A stretch of DNA of 13,847 nt from JALQTD01 sp964390365 (GTDB lineage Bacteria > Bacteroidota > Bacteroidia > Flavobacteriales_D > Sanyastnellaceae). The notes beneath the pieces are model-generated. The model had not been told where the DNA came from and did no database searches. It worked only from the letters and a program-made list of their open reading frames with translations. The translations under genes were made by a program, and so were the position numbers. This document shows, in pieces, positions 1 to 6,347 of the stretch. The DNA is taken from the NCBI GenBank assembly GCA_964390365.1, contig CAYMHW010000060.1, positions 1-13,847 of the forward strand, written 5' to 3'. Each line of letters starts with the position of its first letter. Position 1 is the stretch's first letter.

Positions 1-426
1 GCTGTGGTTTTTCGCGGCCGCGCGAATGAGCGCAATCCCGCCGATGTCGATTTTCTCCACGATGGCATCGCGTTCCGCCCCCGAAGCGAGCGTCGCTTCG
101 AACGGGTACAAATCCACGATGACGCAATCGATGTTCGGCAAGCCGTATTCCGCCATTTGTTCCACATCGCTCGCCAACCCCCGCCGACCCAGGATGCCCC
201 CGAACACCTTCGGATGCAACGTCTTCACGCGGCCTCCGAGAATGGACGGGTAGTCGGTCAGCGATTCCACGGGCACCACTTCGCCGCCCATCGCTTCGAT
301 GGCGGATTGCGTGCCTCCGGTGGAATAAATGGTCACGCCCAACCGCTTCATTTCAGCGACAATGGGCTCGAGGCCCTCCTTGTGAAAAACGGAGATGAGG
401 GCCGATTGGATGCGAACTTCGGACAT
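1..426 (-). CDS. purH: Bifunctional PurH, N-terminal part (IMP cyclohydrolase domain), truncated by window edge
   Basis: The first 142 codons of a minus-strand gene lie here; its C-terminal AICAR transformylase domain is beyond the left edge. PurH makes the last two steps of purine synthesis in the cytoplasm, formylating AICAR to FAICAR and closing the ring to IMP. The visible part is the MGS-like IMP cyclohydrolase domain: an N-terminal STGGT motif at residues 35-39, GGRVKTLHP at 64-72 (the lysine matches the active-site Lys of this family), the DLYPFE segment at 105-110, and KIDIGG plus RAAAKNH at 125-141, where the second catalytic lysine sits. The ATG at 424-426 is chosen because the protein starts exactly where PurH homologues do and a perfect TAGCTTTG -7 box lies 19 nt upstream. 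It is divergent from the permease gene. Identification is from motif recall, and only the N-terminal half can be judged. Confidence 0.96.
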   Translation of the reverse strand, partial: MSEVRIQSALISVFHKEGLEPIVAEMKRLGVTIYSTGGTQSAIEAMGGEVVPVESLTDYPSILGGRVKTLHPKVFGGILGRRGLASDVEQMAEYGLPNIDCVIVDLYPFEATLASGAERDAIVEKIDIGGIALIRAAAKNHS

Positions 427-445
427 GGAGTGGGGTTTGAGGCCG

Positions 446-453
446 CAAAGCTA
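446..453 (-). promoter_or_regulatory. -7 promoter box of purH
   Basis: Read on the minus strand this is TAGCTTTG, an exact match to the Bacteroidota -7 consensus TAnnTTTG. It ends 19 nt before the purH ATG, giving a short leader of about 15 nt. I see no good -33 TTG at 19-21 nt upstream. It forms one arm of a 10-bp inverted repeat with the permease promoter. Confidence 0.6.
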
Positions 454-487
454 CGATGTTCCTTCGAGTTGGCGCGGGGGAAAAGCG

Positions 488-495
488 TAGCTTTG
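488..495 (+). promoter_or_regulatory. -7 promoter box of the ABC permease gene (leaderless spacing)
   Basis: TAGCTTTG matches TAnnTTTG exactly and ends 3 nt before the ATG at 499. With this box centred near -7, the A of the ATG would be close to +1, predicting a leaderless transcript. If translation starts instead at the second ATG (508), the leader would be about 9 nt. Confidence 0.55.
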
Positions 496-498
496 GGC

Positions 499-1743
499 AT
501 GCTTTGGATGCGCTTGCTTCGGGAGAGTTTTCTGTTCGCTTGGTGGGCGATTTGGGCGAACAAATTGCGGACTTTTTTGTCCCTCCTCGGGGTGATGGTC
601 GGCATCTTCATGATTTCCGCGGTGTTCACCGTGGTGGACTCGCTGGAGGACAATTTGAAGGACACGTTCAACATGTTGGACGAGGACGTGTTGTTTGTCC
701 AAAAATGGCCCTGGGCCGCCGGCGGCGACTACCCCTGGTGGAAATACGTCCAGCGCCGTGAACCCTCCCAGCGCGACATGGAGGCCCTCGCCGCGCGCAT
801 GCATTCGGCCCAAGCCCTCACGTTCCAATCGGGCGCCCCCATGCCCATGGAACAGGGCAACAACCGCATCGAGTCGAGCCGCATCGCCGCCGTGACGCAC
901 ACCTATCCCGAAGTCATTTCACTGAAGATTGAACGAGGTCGGTTCTTCACCGAAGCGGAGGGCCGCGCCGGTCGGCCCGTGGCCATCGTCGGCGCCGAAA
1001 TCGCGGCCGCGCTATGGGGCCGGTCGGACGTGGTCGGCGAAACCTTCACCATCCGCGGCCGCAAGCTCGAGGTCATCGGCGTCTTTGAGCGCGAGGGCGC
1101 GTCCATTGTTTCAGACGGCATGGACCGCGTGGCGATGTTGCCCATCGATTTCGCGCGACGGGTCATGGACGTGGAAAGCGGCGGCGGCGCCATCCTCATC
1201 AAGGCGGCCGCCGGCGTGAGCAACGAAGCCCTCGCTGATGAGATCGTTCAGCACTTCCGCGCGGTGCGTCGCTTGCGTCCGGAAGAGGACGACGACTTCG
1301 CCATCAACCAAGTCGACATGCTGTCCTCCATCATCGACGGCATCTTCGCCCAGTTCGAAATCGGCGGGTGGTTCATTGCCATCTTCGCCATCCTCGTCGG
1401 CTGCTTCTCGATTGCGAACATCATGTTCGTCTCGGTGCGCGAACGCACCCGCATCATCGGTGTCCAAAAGGCCATCGGGGCGAAGAGCACCTTCATCCTG
1501 ACGCAATTTCTGTTCGAGGCGGTGGCCTTGTGCTTGTTCGGCGCCGGGTTCGCGCTGGTGGCCATCGAAGTCCTCATCGCCGTCGTCAACGCGCTGGACT
1601 TGGGCCTTCAGCTCGCCATTCGCCCGAGCCGCATCGCCGTGGCGGTGGGGGTGGCGGTGTTGTCCGGGTTGGTTGCGGGGTTGGCCCCCGCCCAAACCGC
1701 CGCGCGCATGGCCCCCGTAGACGCCATGCGCTCCAACGGCTGA
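499..1743 (+). CDS. ABC transporter permease, MacB/FtsX type
   Basis: A 414-residue inner-membrane permease. A first membrane helix at about residues 24-46 follows a basic NKLRTFLSLLGV motif. A large periplasmic MacB_PCD-like domain follows (about 47-285), then the FtsX domain with three helices at about 289-313, 332-356 and 379-400 and the cytoplasmic coupling motif RERTRIIGVQKAIGA at the start of the loop. The protein ends with the PxxAxRxxPVDAMR signature common to this family. Such permeases pair with a separate ATPase to export or extract envelope substrates; no ATPase is encoded in this window, so the substrate is unknown. The open frame extends upstream to the window start, but that part overlaps purH antisense and has no family similarity. 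ATG 499 is preferred because of the -7 box 3 nt upstream; ATG 508 is the alternative. Its TGA stop abuts the stop of the convergent barrel gene. Confidence 0.93.
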   Translation: MLWMRLLRESFLFAWWAIWANKLRTFLSLLGVMVGIFMISAVFTVVDSLEDNLKDTFNMLDEDVLFVQKWPWAAGGDYPWWKYVQRREPSQRDMEALAARMHSAQALTFQSGAPMPMEQGNNRIESSRIAAVTHTYPEVISLKIERGRFFTEAEGRAGRPVAIVGAEIAAALWGRSDVVGETFTIRGRKLEVIGVFEREGASIVSDGMDRVAMLPIDFARRVMDVESGGGAILIKAAAGVSNEALADEIVQHFRAVRRLRPEEDDDFAINQVDMLSSIIDGIFAQFEIGGWFIAIFAILVGCFSIANIMFVSVRERTRIIGVQKAIGAKSTFILTQFLFEAVALCLFGAGFALVAIEVLIAVVNALDLGLQLAIRPSRIAVAVGVAVLSGLVAGLAPAQTAARMAPVDAMRSNG

Positions 1744-1746
1744 TCA
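1741..1746. other. Abutting convergent stop codons (TGATCA)
   Basis: TGA of the permease (1741-1743) is followed directly by TCA, the reverse complement of the barrel gene's TGA (1744-1746). There is no intergenic base and so no room for a separate terminator. Confidence 0.9.
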
Positions 1747-2499
1747 GTTCTCTGCTTGGCGCTTCGCCTTCTTCAGCCCCATGTCCCAGCTGATGCCGGC
1801 GAGCACGCTCGAGGTGGGCATGGCCGTCGGCACGATTGTGGTGTTGACAATGCCGTCCGCATCGATGCTCACGTCGGTCACCAAATCCAACTCCCCGCTC
1901 GAGATGTTGGCGTAGCGAGCGAGGACGTAAAAACCTTCCGCCAACCGCAGACGACATCCGAAGCCCCAACCGTAGTTCCAAGTCGCCCCCCATTCAGGTA
2001 CATCGAGGTTTTCGGATTTCAGCTTCTCATCAAGGGTTGCATTTTCAGTCGCAAACTCCGTGTTGAGCACCGCCGCTCGGCCGCCTGCGAATCCTTCGGC
2101 AAAGGGCTGGAACCACCCGTTGAAGGGCGACAACCGCAACACGTAATGTGCGGTCAGGTACTGGTTCCGTGCCCGCAACGTGCCATCCGTAAGGGTGCCG
2201 TTGTCGTCGATGGTCACCTCGGATTCCAAGGTGCCGATGGGTTGGTATGCCAAATCAATGCCCGACGCCAGCATGCCCTTCTCGCTCTTCTTGCGCCACT
2301 GCACCCCCGCACCCCACGTCGCCCCATCGAGCGAAACGTCCTGAACCGTGGTTCCCGATTGGTCCGATAATGCGAAGACGCTGAACTGTTTCTGCTTCTT
2401 TGCGGGCTCTTCTGCCCCGGGTGCTTGAGCGTGAGCCACTCCGCTCAACAGGCTCAGCATCAGCAGGCTGCCGGCCGCGGCAATCGTTTGCATTTTCAT
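1744..2499 (-). CDS. Outer-membrane beta-barrel protein (porin-like, unidentified)
   Basis: A 251-residue secreted protein. It begins with a clear signal peptide (MKM, then a hydrophobic stretch at 6-22) with a likely signal peptidase I site after AHA (residues 22-24). The rest has the look of a small beta barrel: amphipathic stretches with alternating aromatic residues, for example QYLTAHYVLRLSPF, WFQPFAEGFAGG and NYGWGFGCRLRL, with polar acidic loops between them. The C-terminal strand (about SSVLAGISWDMG) is followed by a short lysine/arginine-rich tail rather than ending on an aromatic residue. It resembles the general outer-membrane beta-barrel families of Bacteroidota, but I do not recognise a specific function. 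The frame is open well upstream, but that stretch is antisense to rfbD; ATG 2499 is chosen for the signal peptide and for a promoter placed just before it. The next in-frame ATG is 2493. Confidence 0.88.
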   Translation of the reverse strand: MKMQTIAAAGSLLMLSLLSGVAHAQAPGAEEPAKKQKQFSVFALSDQSGTTVQDVSLDGATWGAGVQWRKKSEKGMLASGIDLAYQPIGTLESEVTIDDNGTLTDGTLRARNQYLTAHYVLRLSPFNGWFQPFAEGFAGGRAAVLNTEFATENATLDEKLKSENLDVPEWGATWNYGWGFGCRLRLAEGFYVLARYANISSGELDLVTDVSIDADGIVNTTIVPTAMPTSSVLAGISWDMGLKKAKRQAEN

Positions 2500-2503
2500 G
2501 GAA

Positions 2504-2536
2504 TAAAGATAAGATGTTCTTACACAACGGAACAAA
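2504..2536 (-). promoter_or_regulatory. Bacteroidota promoter of the beta-barrel gene
   Basis: On the minus strand TTTG (2536-2533), a 21-nt spacer and TATCTTTA (2511-2504) match the -33 TTTG / -7 TAnnTTTG pattern with one mismatch in the last base. The -7 box ends 4 nt before the ATG, so the transcript is predicted to be leaderless or nearly so. Confidence 0.55.
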
Positions 2537-2550
2537 CCCCGTGCCAAGTG

Positions 2551-2558
2551 TATCTTCG
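2551..2558 (+). promoter_or_regulatory. -7 promoter box of rfbD (leaderless spacing)
   Basis: TATCTTCG differs from TAnnTTTG at one position and ends 4 nt before the rfbD ATG. I see no convincing -33 TTG. The spacing mirrors that of the divergent barrel gene. Confidence 0.42.
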
Positions 2559-2562
2559 GGGC

Positions 2563-3441
2563 ATGCGGAAGGTGTTGGTAACGGGAAGCGCAGGGCAGCT
2601 CGGCCGTCGCTTGATGGCCCAGGTCGCTGAGGACGCCGGAACGGTGGAGTGGGTCGGCCTCGATCGGGCGGGCCTGGACATCACCGATGAGCGCGCCGTG
2701 GAGGCCGCCATCTCCGCCATCAAGCCCGATGCCATCATCAATTGCGCGGCCTACACCGCTGTGGATCGGGCAGAACAAGAGCCGGAACGAGCGCTTGCGA
2801 TCAATGCTGAAGGTCCGGGCAACTTAGCGCGGGCGGCCGCCGCTCACGGGGTGGATCTCCTCCACGTCTCCACGGACTACGTATTCGACGGGGAGCTCGA
2901 GGCCCCGTTGCGCCCGGAGCACCCCACGGGACCGCTCGGGGCGTACGGGGCTTCGAAACGCGCCGGGGAGGAAGCTGTATTGGCGGCCGGTGGGCGGACC
3001 TGGGTGGTCCGAATCGCTTGGCTGTATGACCCGTGGGGGCCGAATTTCCTGCACACCATGGTGCGGCTCGCGGAGTCGGGTCGGGCGCTCCGCGTGGTGG
3101 ACGACCAGCACGGCACCCCGACGTCGGCGGTGGCGTTTGCGCGGGCGTTGCGGGCTTGGGCGGAAGAGCCAGGGCGGTGGGCGCCCGGAATTTGGCACTT
3201 CGGGCACCGCGGGGTGACGACGTGGTACGGATTTGCTCGGGCGATTTTTGAGGGCCTGGGCTTGGACGTGGACGCGAGCCCGTGCACCACGGCCGAATAC
3301 CCCACACCGGCACGCCGACCGCGCCATTCGCATTTGGACCCTGAACCGTGGTTTGAGGCGGTCGGCGAATCCCCCGAAACGTGGCAGGCGGCACTGGCCG
3401 AATGCCTCGAACTCGTGCGGCAAGAGCGCCGTTCAACATGA
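2563..3441 (+). CDS. rfbD: dTDP-4-dehydrorhamnose reductase
   Basis: A 292-residue SDR-family enzyme that reduces dTDP-4-dehydro-L-rhamnose to dTDP-L-rhamnose with NAD(P)H, in the cytoplasm, supplying rhamnose for surface polysaccharide. Seen directly: the nucleotide-binding GSAGQLG at 8-14, INCAAYTAVD at 59-68, STDYVFDG at 103-110, the catalytic YxxxK (Tyr128, Lys132) and the DDQHGTPT segment at 180-187, all in RmlD order; the length is normal. The start at 2563 gives the usual MRKVLVTGSAG beginning; the frame extends upstream, but only over the promoter region. The other rhamnose genes (rfbA, B, C) are not in this window. The phospho-sugar mutase gene follows after 22 bp on the same strand, so the two are probably co-transcribed and linked through hexose-phosphate supply for nucleotide sugars; that link is inference. 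Confidence 0.94.
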   Translation: MRKVLVTGSAGQLGRRLMAQVAEDAGTVEWVGLDRAGLDITDERAVEAAISAIKPDAIINCAAYTAVDRAEQEPERALAINAEGPGNLARAAAAHGVDLLHVSTDYVFDGELEAPLRPEHPTGPLGAYGASKRAGEEAVLAAGGRTWVVRIAWLYDPWGPNFLHTMVRLAESGRALRVVDDQHGTPTSAVAFARALRAWAEEPGRWAPGIWHFGHRGVTTWYGFARAIFEGLGLDVDASPCTTAEYPTPARRPRHSHLDPEPWFEAVGESPETWQAALAECLELVRQERRST

Positions 3442-3463
3442 ACTTGAAGCAATCGAATTGAAG

Positions 3464-5191
3464 ATGGACAACGTGGATTTGGAACAGCAGGTGCGCGCGC
3501 GCGCCGAGGAGTGGATGAAGGCGCCGTTTGACGCGGAAACGCAGGCGGCGGTGCGCGAACTCGTCGAGGCGGGCGGGGAGTCGCTGACCGAGGCGTTTTA
3601 CACCGAGCTGGAGTTTGGTACCGGGGGCTTGCGTGGGGTGATGGGCGTGGGCACGAATCGCATGAATGCGTACACGGTGGGCCAGGCGTCCCAGGGTTTG
3701 GCCCGCTACCTGCTGAGCCAAATCCCAGCCGCCCAAGCCGCCATCGCCATCGCCCACGATTCCCGCCTGAACAGCCCGGAATTCGCCCGCGTCGCGGCAG
3801 AAGTCTTCGCGGCACACGGCATCAAAGCCTACCTCTACGACGGCCTGCGTCCCACGCCCCAGCTGTCCTTCACCGTGCGCGAACTCGGCTGCACCGCAGG
3901 CATCGTCCTGACGGCCAGCCACAACCCGAAGGAGTACAACGGCTACAAGGTCTACTGGGCGGATGGAGGCCAAATCGTGCCCCCGCATGACGCCGGCATC
4001 ATCGCCGAAGTGCGGTCCGTCGCCCTCACCGAAATCCAGCGCGCCCCGAATTCCGAGCTCATCGTGCCCATCGGCGCCGAACTCGACGCGGCCTTCGAGC
4101 AATACGTGCTGGGCTTGCGCCTCGACGCCGACCTCATAGCAAACGGTTCGGACTTGAAGCTCGTCTACACGCCGCTCCACGGCACGGGCGCCGTTTCGGT
4201 CACCCCCGCCCTGCGCGCGGCCGGTTTCCGCAACGTGGCGGTGGTGCCCGAACAGGCCGAGCCGGACGGCCACTTCCCCACGGTGCACAGCCCCAACCCG
4301 GAAGAAGGCGCCGCGCTCGAAGCGGCCATCGCGCTCGCGAAGGCCACGGGCGCCCAGCTCGTACTCGGAACGGATCCGGACTCCGACCGCGTCGGCATCG
4401 CGGTGCGCCAGCCCGACGGCGCGTTCCGGTTGCTGAACGGCAACGAAACGGGGGCGCTGTTGGTGGATTATGTGTTGCGGGGTTTGGCCTCAGCCGGCCG
4501 CATGCCGGAGCATCCCTTCGTGGCGAAGACCATCGTGACCTCGGAGCTGATGGCGGAAATCGCCCGGCACCGCGGCATCGAAGTGGTCGAGACGCTCACC
4601 GGCTTCAAGTGGATCGCCGCGGCCATTCGCGAGCGGGAAGGGCAGTCGACGTTCGTGGTCGGCGGCGAGGAGAGCTACGGCTACATGATCGGCGACCGGG
4701 TGCGCGACAAGGACGCGGTGGCGAGTGCGTGCTTGATTGCGGAAGTGGCGCACGGGTGCGGCGGTGATTTGCTCGGCGAGTTGCGCCGGATTCACCAAGA
4801 GGTCGGCGCTTACAAGGAGGCGTTGGTGTCCCAAACCCTGCAAGGGCGCGCCGGCAAGCAGGCCATCGCGGACCGCATGGAGGGCTTCCGCTCGAACCCG
4901 CCGGCTTCGCTCGCGGGGGAGTCGGTGGTGGAGTTGCGGGATTTCCGGGATGGGGTGGTGCGGGATTTGGCCAGTGGGGCCGAGCGCCCGACCGGGGTGC
5001 CCGCTTCGAACGTCATCCAGTTCGTCACCGCGGAAGGCGCCATCGTCACCGCGCGACCGAGCGGAACCGAGCCGAAGATCAAGTTCTACTTTTCAGTGCG
5101 GGCGACGCCTGAGGCGGCCCGTTCGGATTACGAGGGCACGATGCGGACGTTGGAAGCGCGCATTGAGGCGCTCAAGGCCGCGTTCGTCTGA
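3464..5191 (+). CDS. Phospho-sugar mutase (phosphoglucomutase/phosphomannomutase, alpha-D-phosphohexomutase family)
   Basis: A 575-residue cytoplasmic enzyme interconverting hexose 1- and 6-phosphates through a phosphoserine. All four family motifs are present in order: the active-site TASHNP with the phospho-Ser at 152; the metal-binding loop GTDPDSDR with Asp304, Asp306 and Asp308; the sugar-recognition loop GEESYGY at 401-407; and the phosphate-binding loop RPSGTEPK at 531-538. The N-terminal FGTGGLRG (51-58) is typical of the long (~570-residue) Bacteroidota/PGM2-like subgroup; glucose versus mannose preference cannot be read from motifs. ATG 3464 is 22 bp after the rfbD stop; the upstream open frame overlaps rfbD out of frame and is not part of the protein. 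Third codon positions switch from G-rich (3464-3720) to C-rich (3720-4440) and back. The stop abuts that of convergent cvpA as TGATCA. Confidence 0.95.
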   Translation: MDNVDLEQQVRARAEEWMKAPFDAETQAAVRELVEAGGESLTEAFYTELEFGTGGLRGVMGVGTNRMNAYTVGQASQGLARYLLSQIPAAQAAIAIAHDSRLNSPEFARVAAEVFAAHGIKAYLYDGLRPTPQLSFTVRELGCTAGIVLTASHNPKEYNGYKVYWADGGQIVPPHDAGIIAEVRSVALTEIQRAPNSELIVPIGAELDAAFEQYVLGLRLDADLIANGSDLKLVYTPLHGTGAVSVTPALRAAGFRNVAVVPEQAEPDGHFPTVHSPNPEEGAALEAAIALAKATGAQLVLGTDPDSDRVGIAVRQPDGAFRLLNGNETGALLVDYVLRGLASAGRMPEHPFVAKTIVTSELMAEIARHRGIEVVETLTGFKWIAAAIREREGQSTFVVGGEESYGYMIGDRVRDKDAVASACLIAEVAHGCGGDLLGELRRIHQEVGAYKEALVSQTLQGRAGKQAIADRMEGFRSNPPASLAGESVVELRDFRDGVVRDLASGAERPTGVPASNVIQFVTAEGAIVTARPSGTEPKIKFYFSVRATPEAARSDYEGTMRTLEARIEALKAAFV

Positions 5192-5194
5192 TCA
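5189..5194. other. Abutting convergent stop codons (TGATCA)
   Basis: The same arrangement as at 1741-1746: the mutase TGA at 5189-5191 touches the reverse-strand TGA of cvpA at 5192-5194. Confidence 0.9.
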
Positions 5195-5770
5195 CCGGTC
5201 CTTGAGCGCGTCGACCCCGTCGCGCAGGTTTTCCAAACCGTCTTCGGCTTGTTCGCGGGCGCGTTCGAGGAATCCTTTTTGGCTCATTTCAGGCACCAGC
5301 CAGGACGCCGCATCCGACACCACCGGATACAGCATTGTTTGCTTCACCTGCTCCTTCGGCAGCCATTCGTCTTTGCCGAAAGCCAGGTTGAGGAAGTAAA
5401 TCGCCACGCTCAGGAGCAGCCCCATTTTTACCAAACCAAACAGCGCCCCCAACCCTTTATTCACCAACCCGAGCGCGACGAGGTCCACGGCCTTCTCGAT
5501 GACTTTTCCGAGCAAGTACACGGCCACGAGCACCGCCGCGAAGGCGATGAGGAACCCGATGCCGTGCAGGGTGGACGCCTTCAGGTCCCACGAATCCGCG
5601 AGCGCATCGGCCACGCGATCGGCTCCGTAATAACCGGCAAACAAACCCGCTACCAAACCCACGAGCGTGGCAATTTCGATGATGAGCCCCTTGCGAAAGC
5701 CCCGCCAAGCCGCCAACAGCAAGGGGATGGCGAGGATGAGGTCGATGGCGCTCCACGTCATTTCTTCCAT
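5192..5770 (-). CDS. cvpA: CvpA family inner-membrane protein
   Basis: A 192-residue membrane protein with four predicted helices at about 7-22, 29-48, 69-90 and 107-129, followed by a soluble charged C-terminal tail rich in Glu, Arg and Lys (about 160-192) that probably forms a helix. The opening pattern (Asp-10 in the first helix, then AAWRGFRKGLI with its arginine/glycine turn) is the CvpA/colicin V production signature. The biochemical role of CvpA is poorly defined; family members affect envelope integrity and export. Three in-frame ATGs exist (5800, 5770, 5761). I choose 5770 because TACCTTCA lies 4 nt upstream, as seen for other genes here, and because 5800 would nearly reach the divergent acetyltransferase start. 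5761, beginning MTWSAID, is also plausible. Confidence 0.92.
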   Translation of the reverse strand: MEEMTWSAIDLILAIPLLLAAWRGFRKGLIIEIATLVGLVAGLFAGYYGADRVADALADSWDLKASTLHGIGFLIAFAAVLVAVYLLGKVIEKAVDLVALGLVNKGLGALFGLVKMGLLLSVAIYFLNLAFGKDEWLPKEQVKQTMLYPVVSDAASWLVPEMSQKGFLERAREQAEDGLENLRDGVDALKDR

Positions 5771-5774
5771 GGGA

Positions 5775-5782
5775 TGAAGGTA
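5775..5782 (-). promoter_or_regulatory. Possible -7 box of cvpA (leaderless spacing)
   Basis: On the minus strand TACCTTCA matches TAnnTTTG at four of its six fixed positions and ends 4 nt before ATG 5770. The match is weak alone; its value is that the spacing repeats that of the barrel gene and rfbD. Confidence 0.3.
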
Positions 5783-5785
5783 AGC

Positions 5786-5793
5786 GAACTTTG
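5786..5793 (+). promoter_or_regulatory. Possible -7 box of the GNAT gene
   Basis: GAACTTTG differs from TAnnTTTG only at the first base and ends 15 nt before the ATG at 5809. It nearly touches the opposite-facing cvpA box, so the two promoters would share a very short divergent gap. Confidence 0.3.
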
Positions 5794-5808
5794 TGGCCAT
5801 CTTGCAGC

Positions 5809-6303
5809 ATGCCCAACACCAAGCCCATGTTCACCCTTCGCCCCGCCACCGCCGCCGACGCCCCCGCCCTGCACGCCCTCATCGTGGAACTCGCCGTGTA
5901 CGAGCGGGAACCGGATGCGGTGGAAGTGACGCCGGAAGACCTGGTGAAGGATGGATTCGGGGAGCGGCCGGGGTTTGGGGCGTTCGTGGTGGAGGACGAG
6001 GAGAACGGCGTCTTCGGGATGGCGCTTTACTATGAGAAGTACAGCACGTGGAAAGGGCGGTGCTTGTACCTCGAGGACTTGGTGGTGACGGAGTCCCAAC
6101 GCGGGCGGGGTGCGGGATTGGCGCTTTTCAAGGCGGTAGCTTCCGTGGCGGCCACTCGGGGCTATCGGCGGATGGAGTGGCAGGTGTTGGAGTGGAACGA
6201 GCCGTCCATTGCGTTCTATCGCGGACTCGGTGCGGACCTCGATCCGACGTGGTGGAACGGCCGGCTCACCGGGGCAGCGCTTGCTGAATTCGCAAAGGAT
6301 TGA
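5809..6303 (+). CDS. GNAT family N-acetyltransferase (diamine/SSAT-like)
   Basis: A 164-residue acetyl-CoA-dependent acetyltransferase. The N-terminal FTLRPATAADAPAL (8-21) is the usual GNAT beta1-alpha1 opening. LYLEDLVVTESQRGRGAG (87-103) contains beta4 and the pyrophosphate-binding QRGRGAG loop (R/Q-x-x-G-x-G/A). WQVLEWNEPSIAFYRGLGA (124-142) holds the conserved asparagine and tyrosine near the active site. The YLEDL/VLEWN pattern is closest to the spermidine/spermine-diamine-thialysine acetyltransferase branch, but the substrate is not proven. ATG 5809 and ATG 5827 are both possible; the shorter form starts right at the conserved FTLRPAT. The gene is divergent from cvpA with 38 bp between them, and a small-RNA island follows its stop. 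Confidence 0.9.
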   Translation: MPNTKPMFTLRPATAADAPALHALIVELAVYEREPDAVEVTPEDLVKDGFGERPGFGAFVVEDEENGVFGMALYYEKYSTWKGRCLYLEDLVVTESQRGRGAGLALFKAVASVAATRGYRRMEWQVLEWNEPSIAFYRGLGADLDPTWWNGRLTGAALAEFAKD

Positions 6304-6313
6304 TGCCGGTCGG

Positions 6314-6343
6314 TTGGATTCGGAGATTTTTTTCTTAACATTG
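6314..6343 (+). promoter_or_regulatory. Promoter of the intergenic small RNA candidate
   Basis: TTG at 6314-6316, a 19-nt spacer including a T-tract, and TAACATTG at 6336-6343 fit the Bacteroidota -33/-7 layout with one mismatch in the -7 box. The predicted +1 is about 6347-6348, just where the first hairpin begins. No coding region follows on this strand before the terminator. Confidence 0.5.
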
Positions 6344-6347
6344 GCAT

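Larger units (their letters stand above)
446..495. repeat. 10-bp perfect inverted repeat carrying divergent -7 boxes
   Basis: The arms are CAAAGCTACG at 446-455 and CGTAGCTTTG at 486-495, separated by 30 bp. Each arm contains a perfect TAGCTTTG box pointing outward, one toward purH and one toward the permease. The repeat may simply be two similar promoters, or a binding site for a dimeric regulator controlling both genes; the sequence alone does not decide. Confidence 0.6.

Noticed and set aside
4..498. N-terminal extension of the permease frame to the window start
   Set aside because: The extension is antisense to purH, lacks membrane or family features, and crosses the divergent promoters.
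2801..4288. 495-codon minus-strand open frame antisense to rfbD and the mutase gene
   Set aside because: It spans two well-supported genes and its translation is Arg/Pro/Gly-rich without motifs; a shadow frame.
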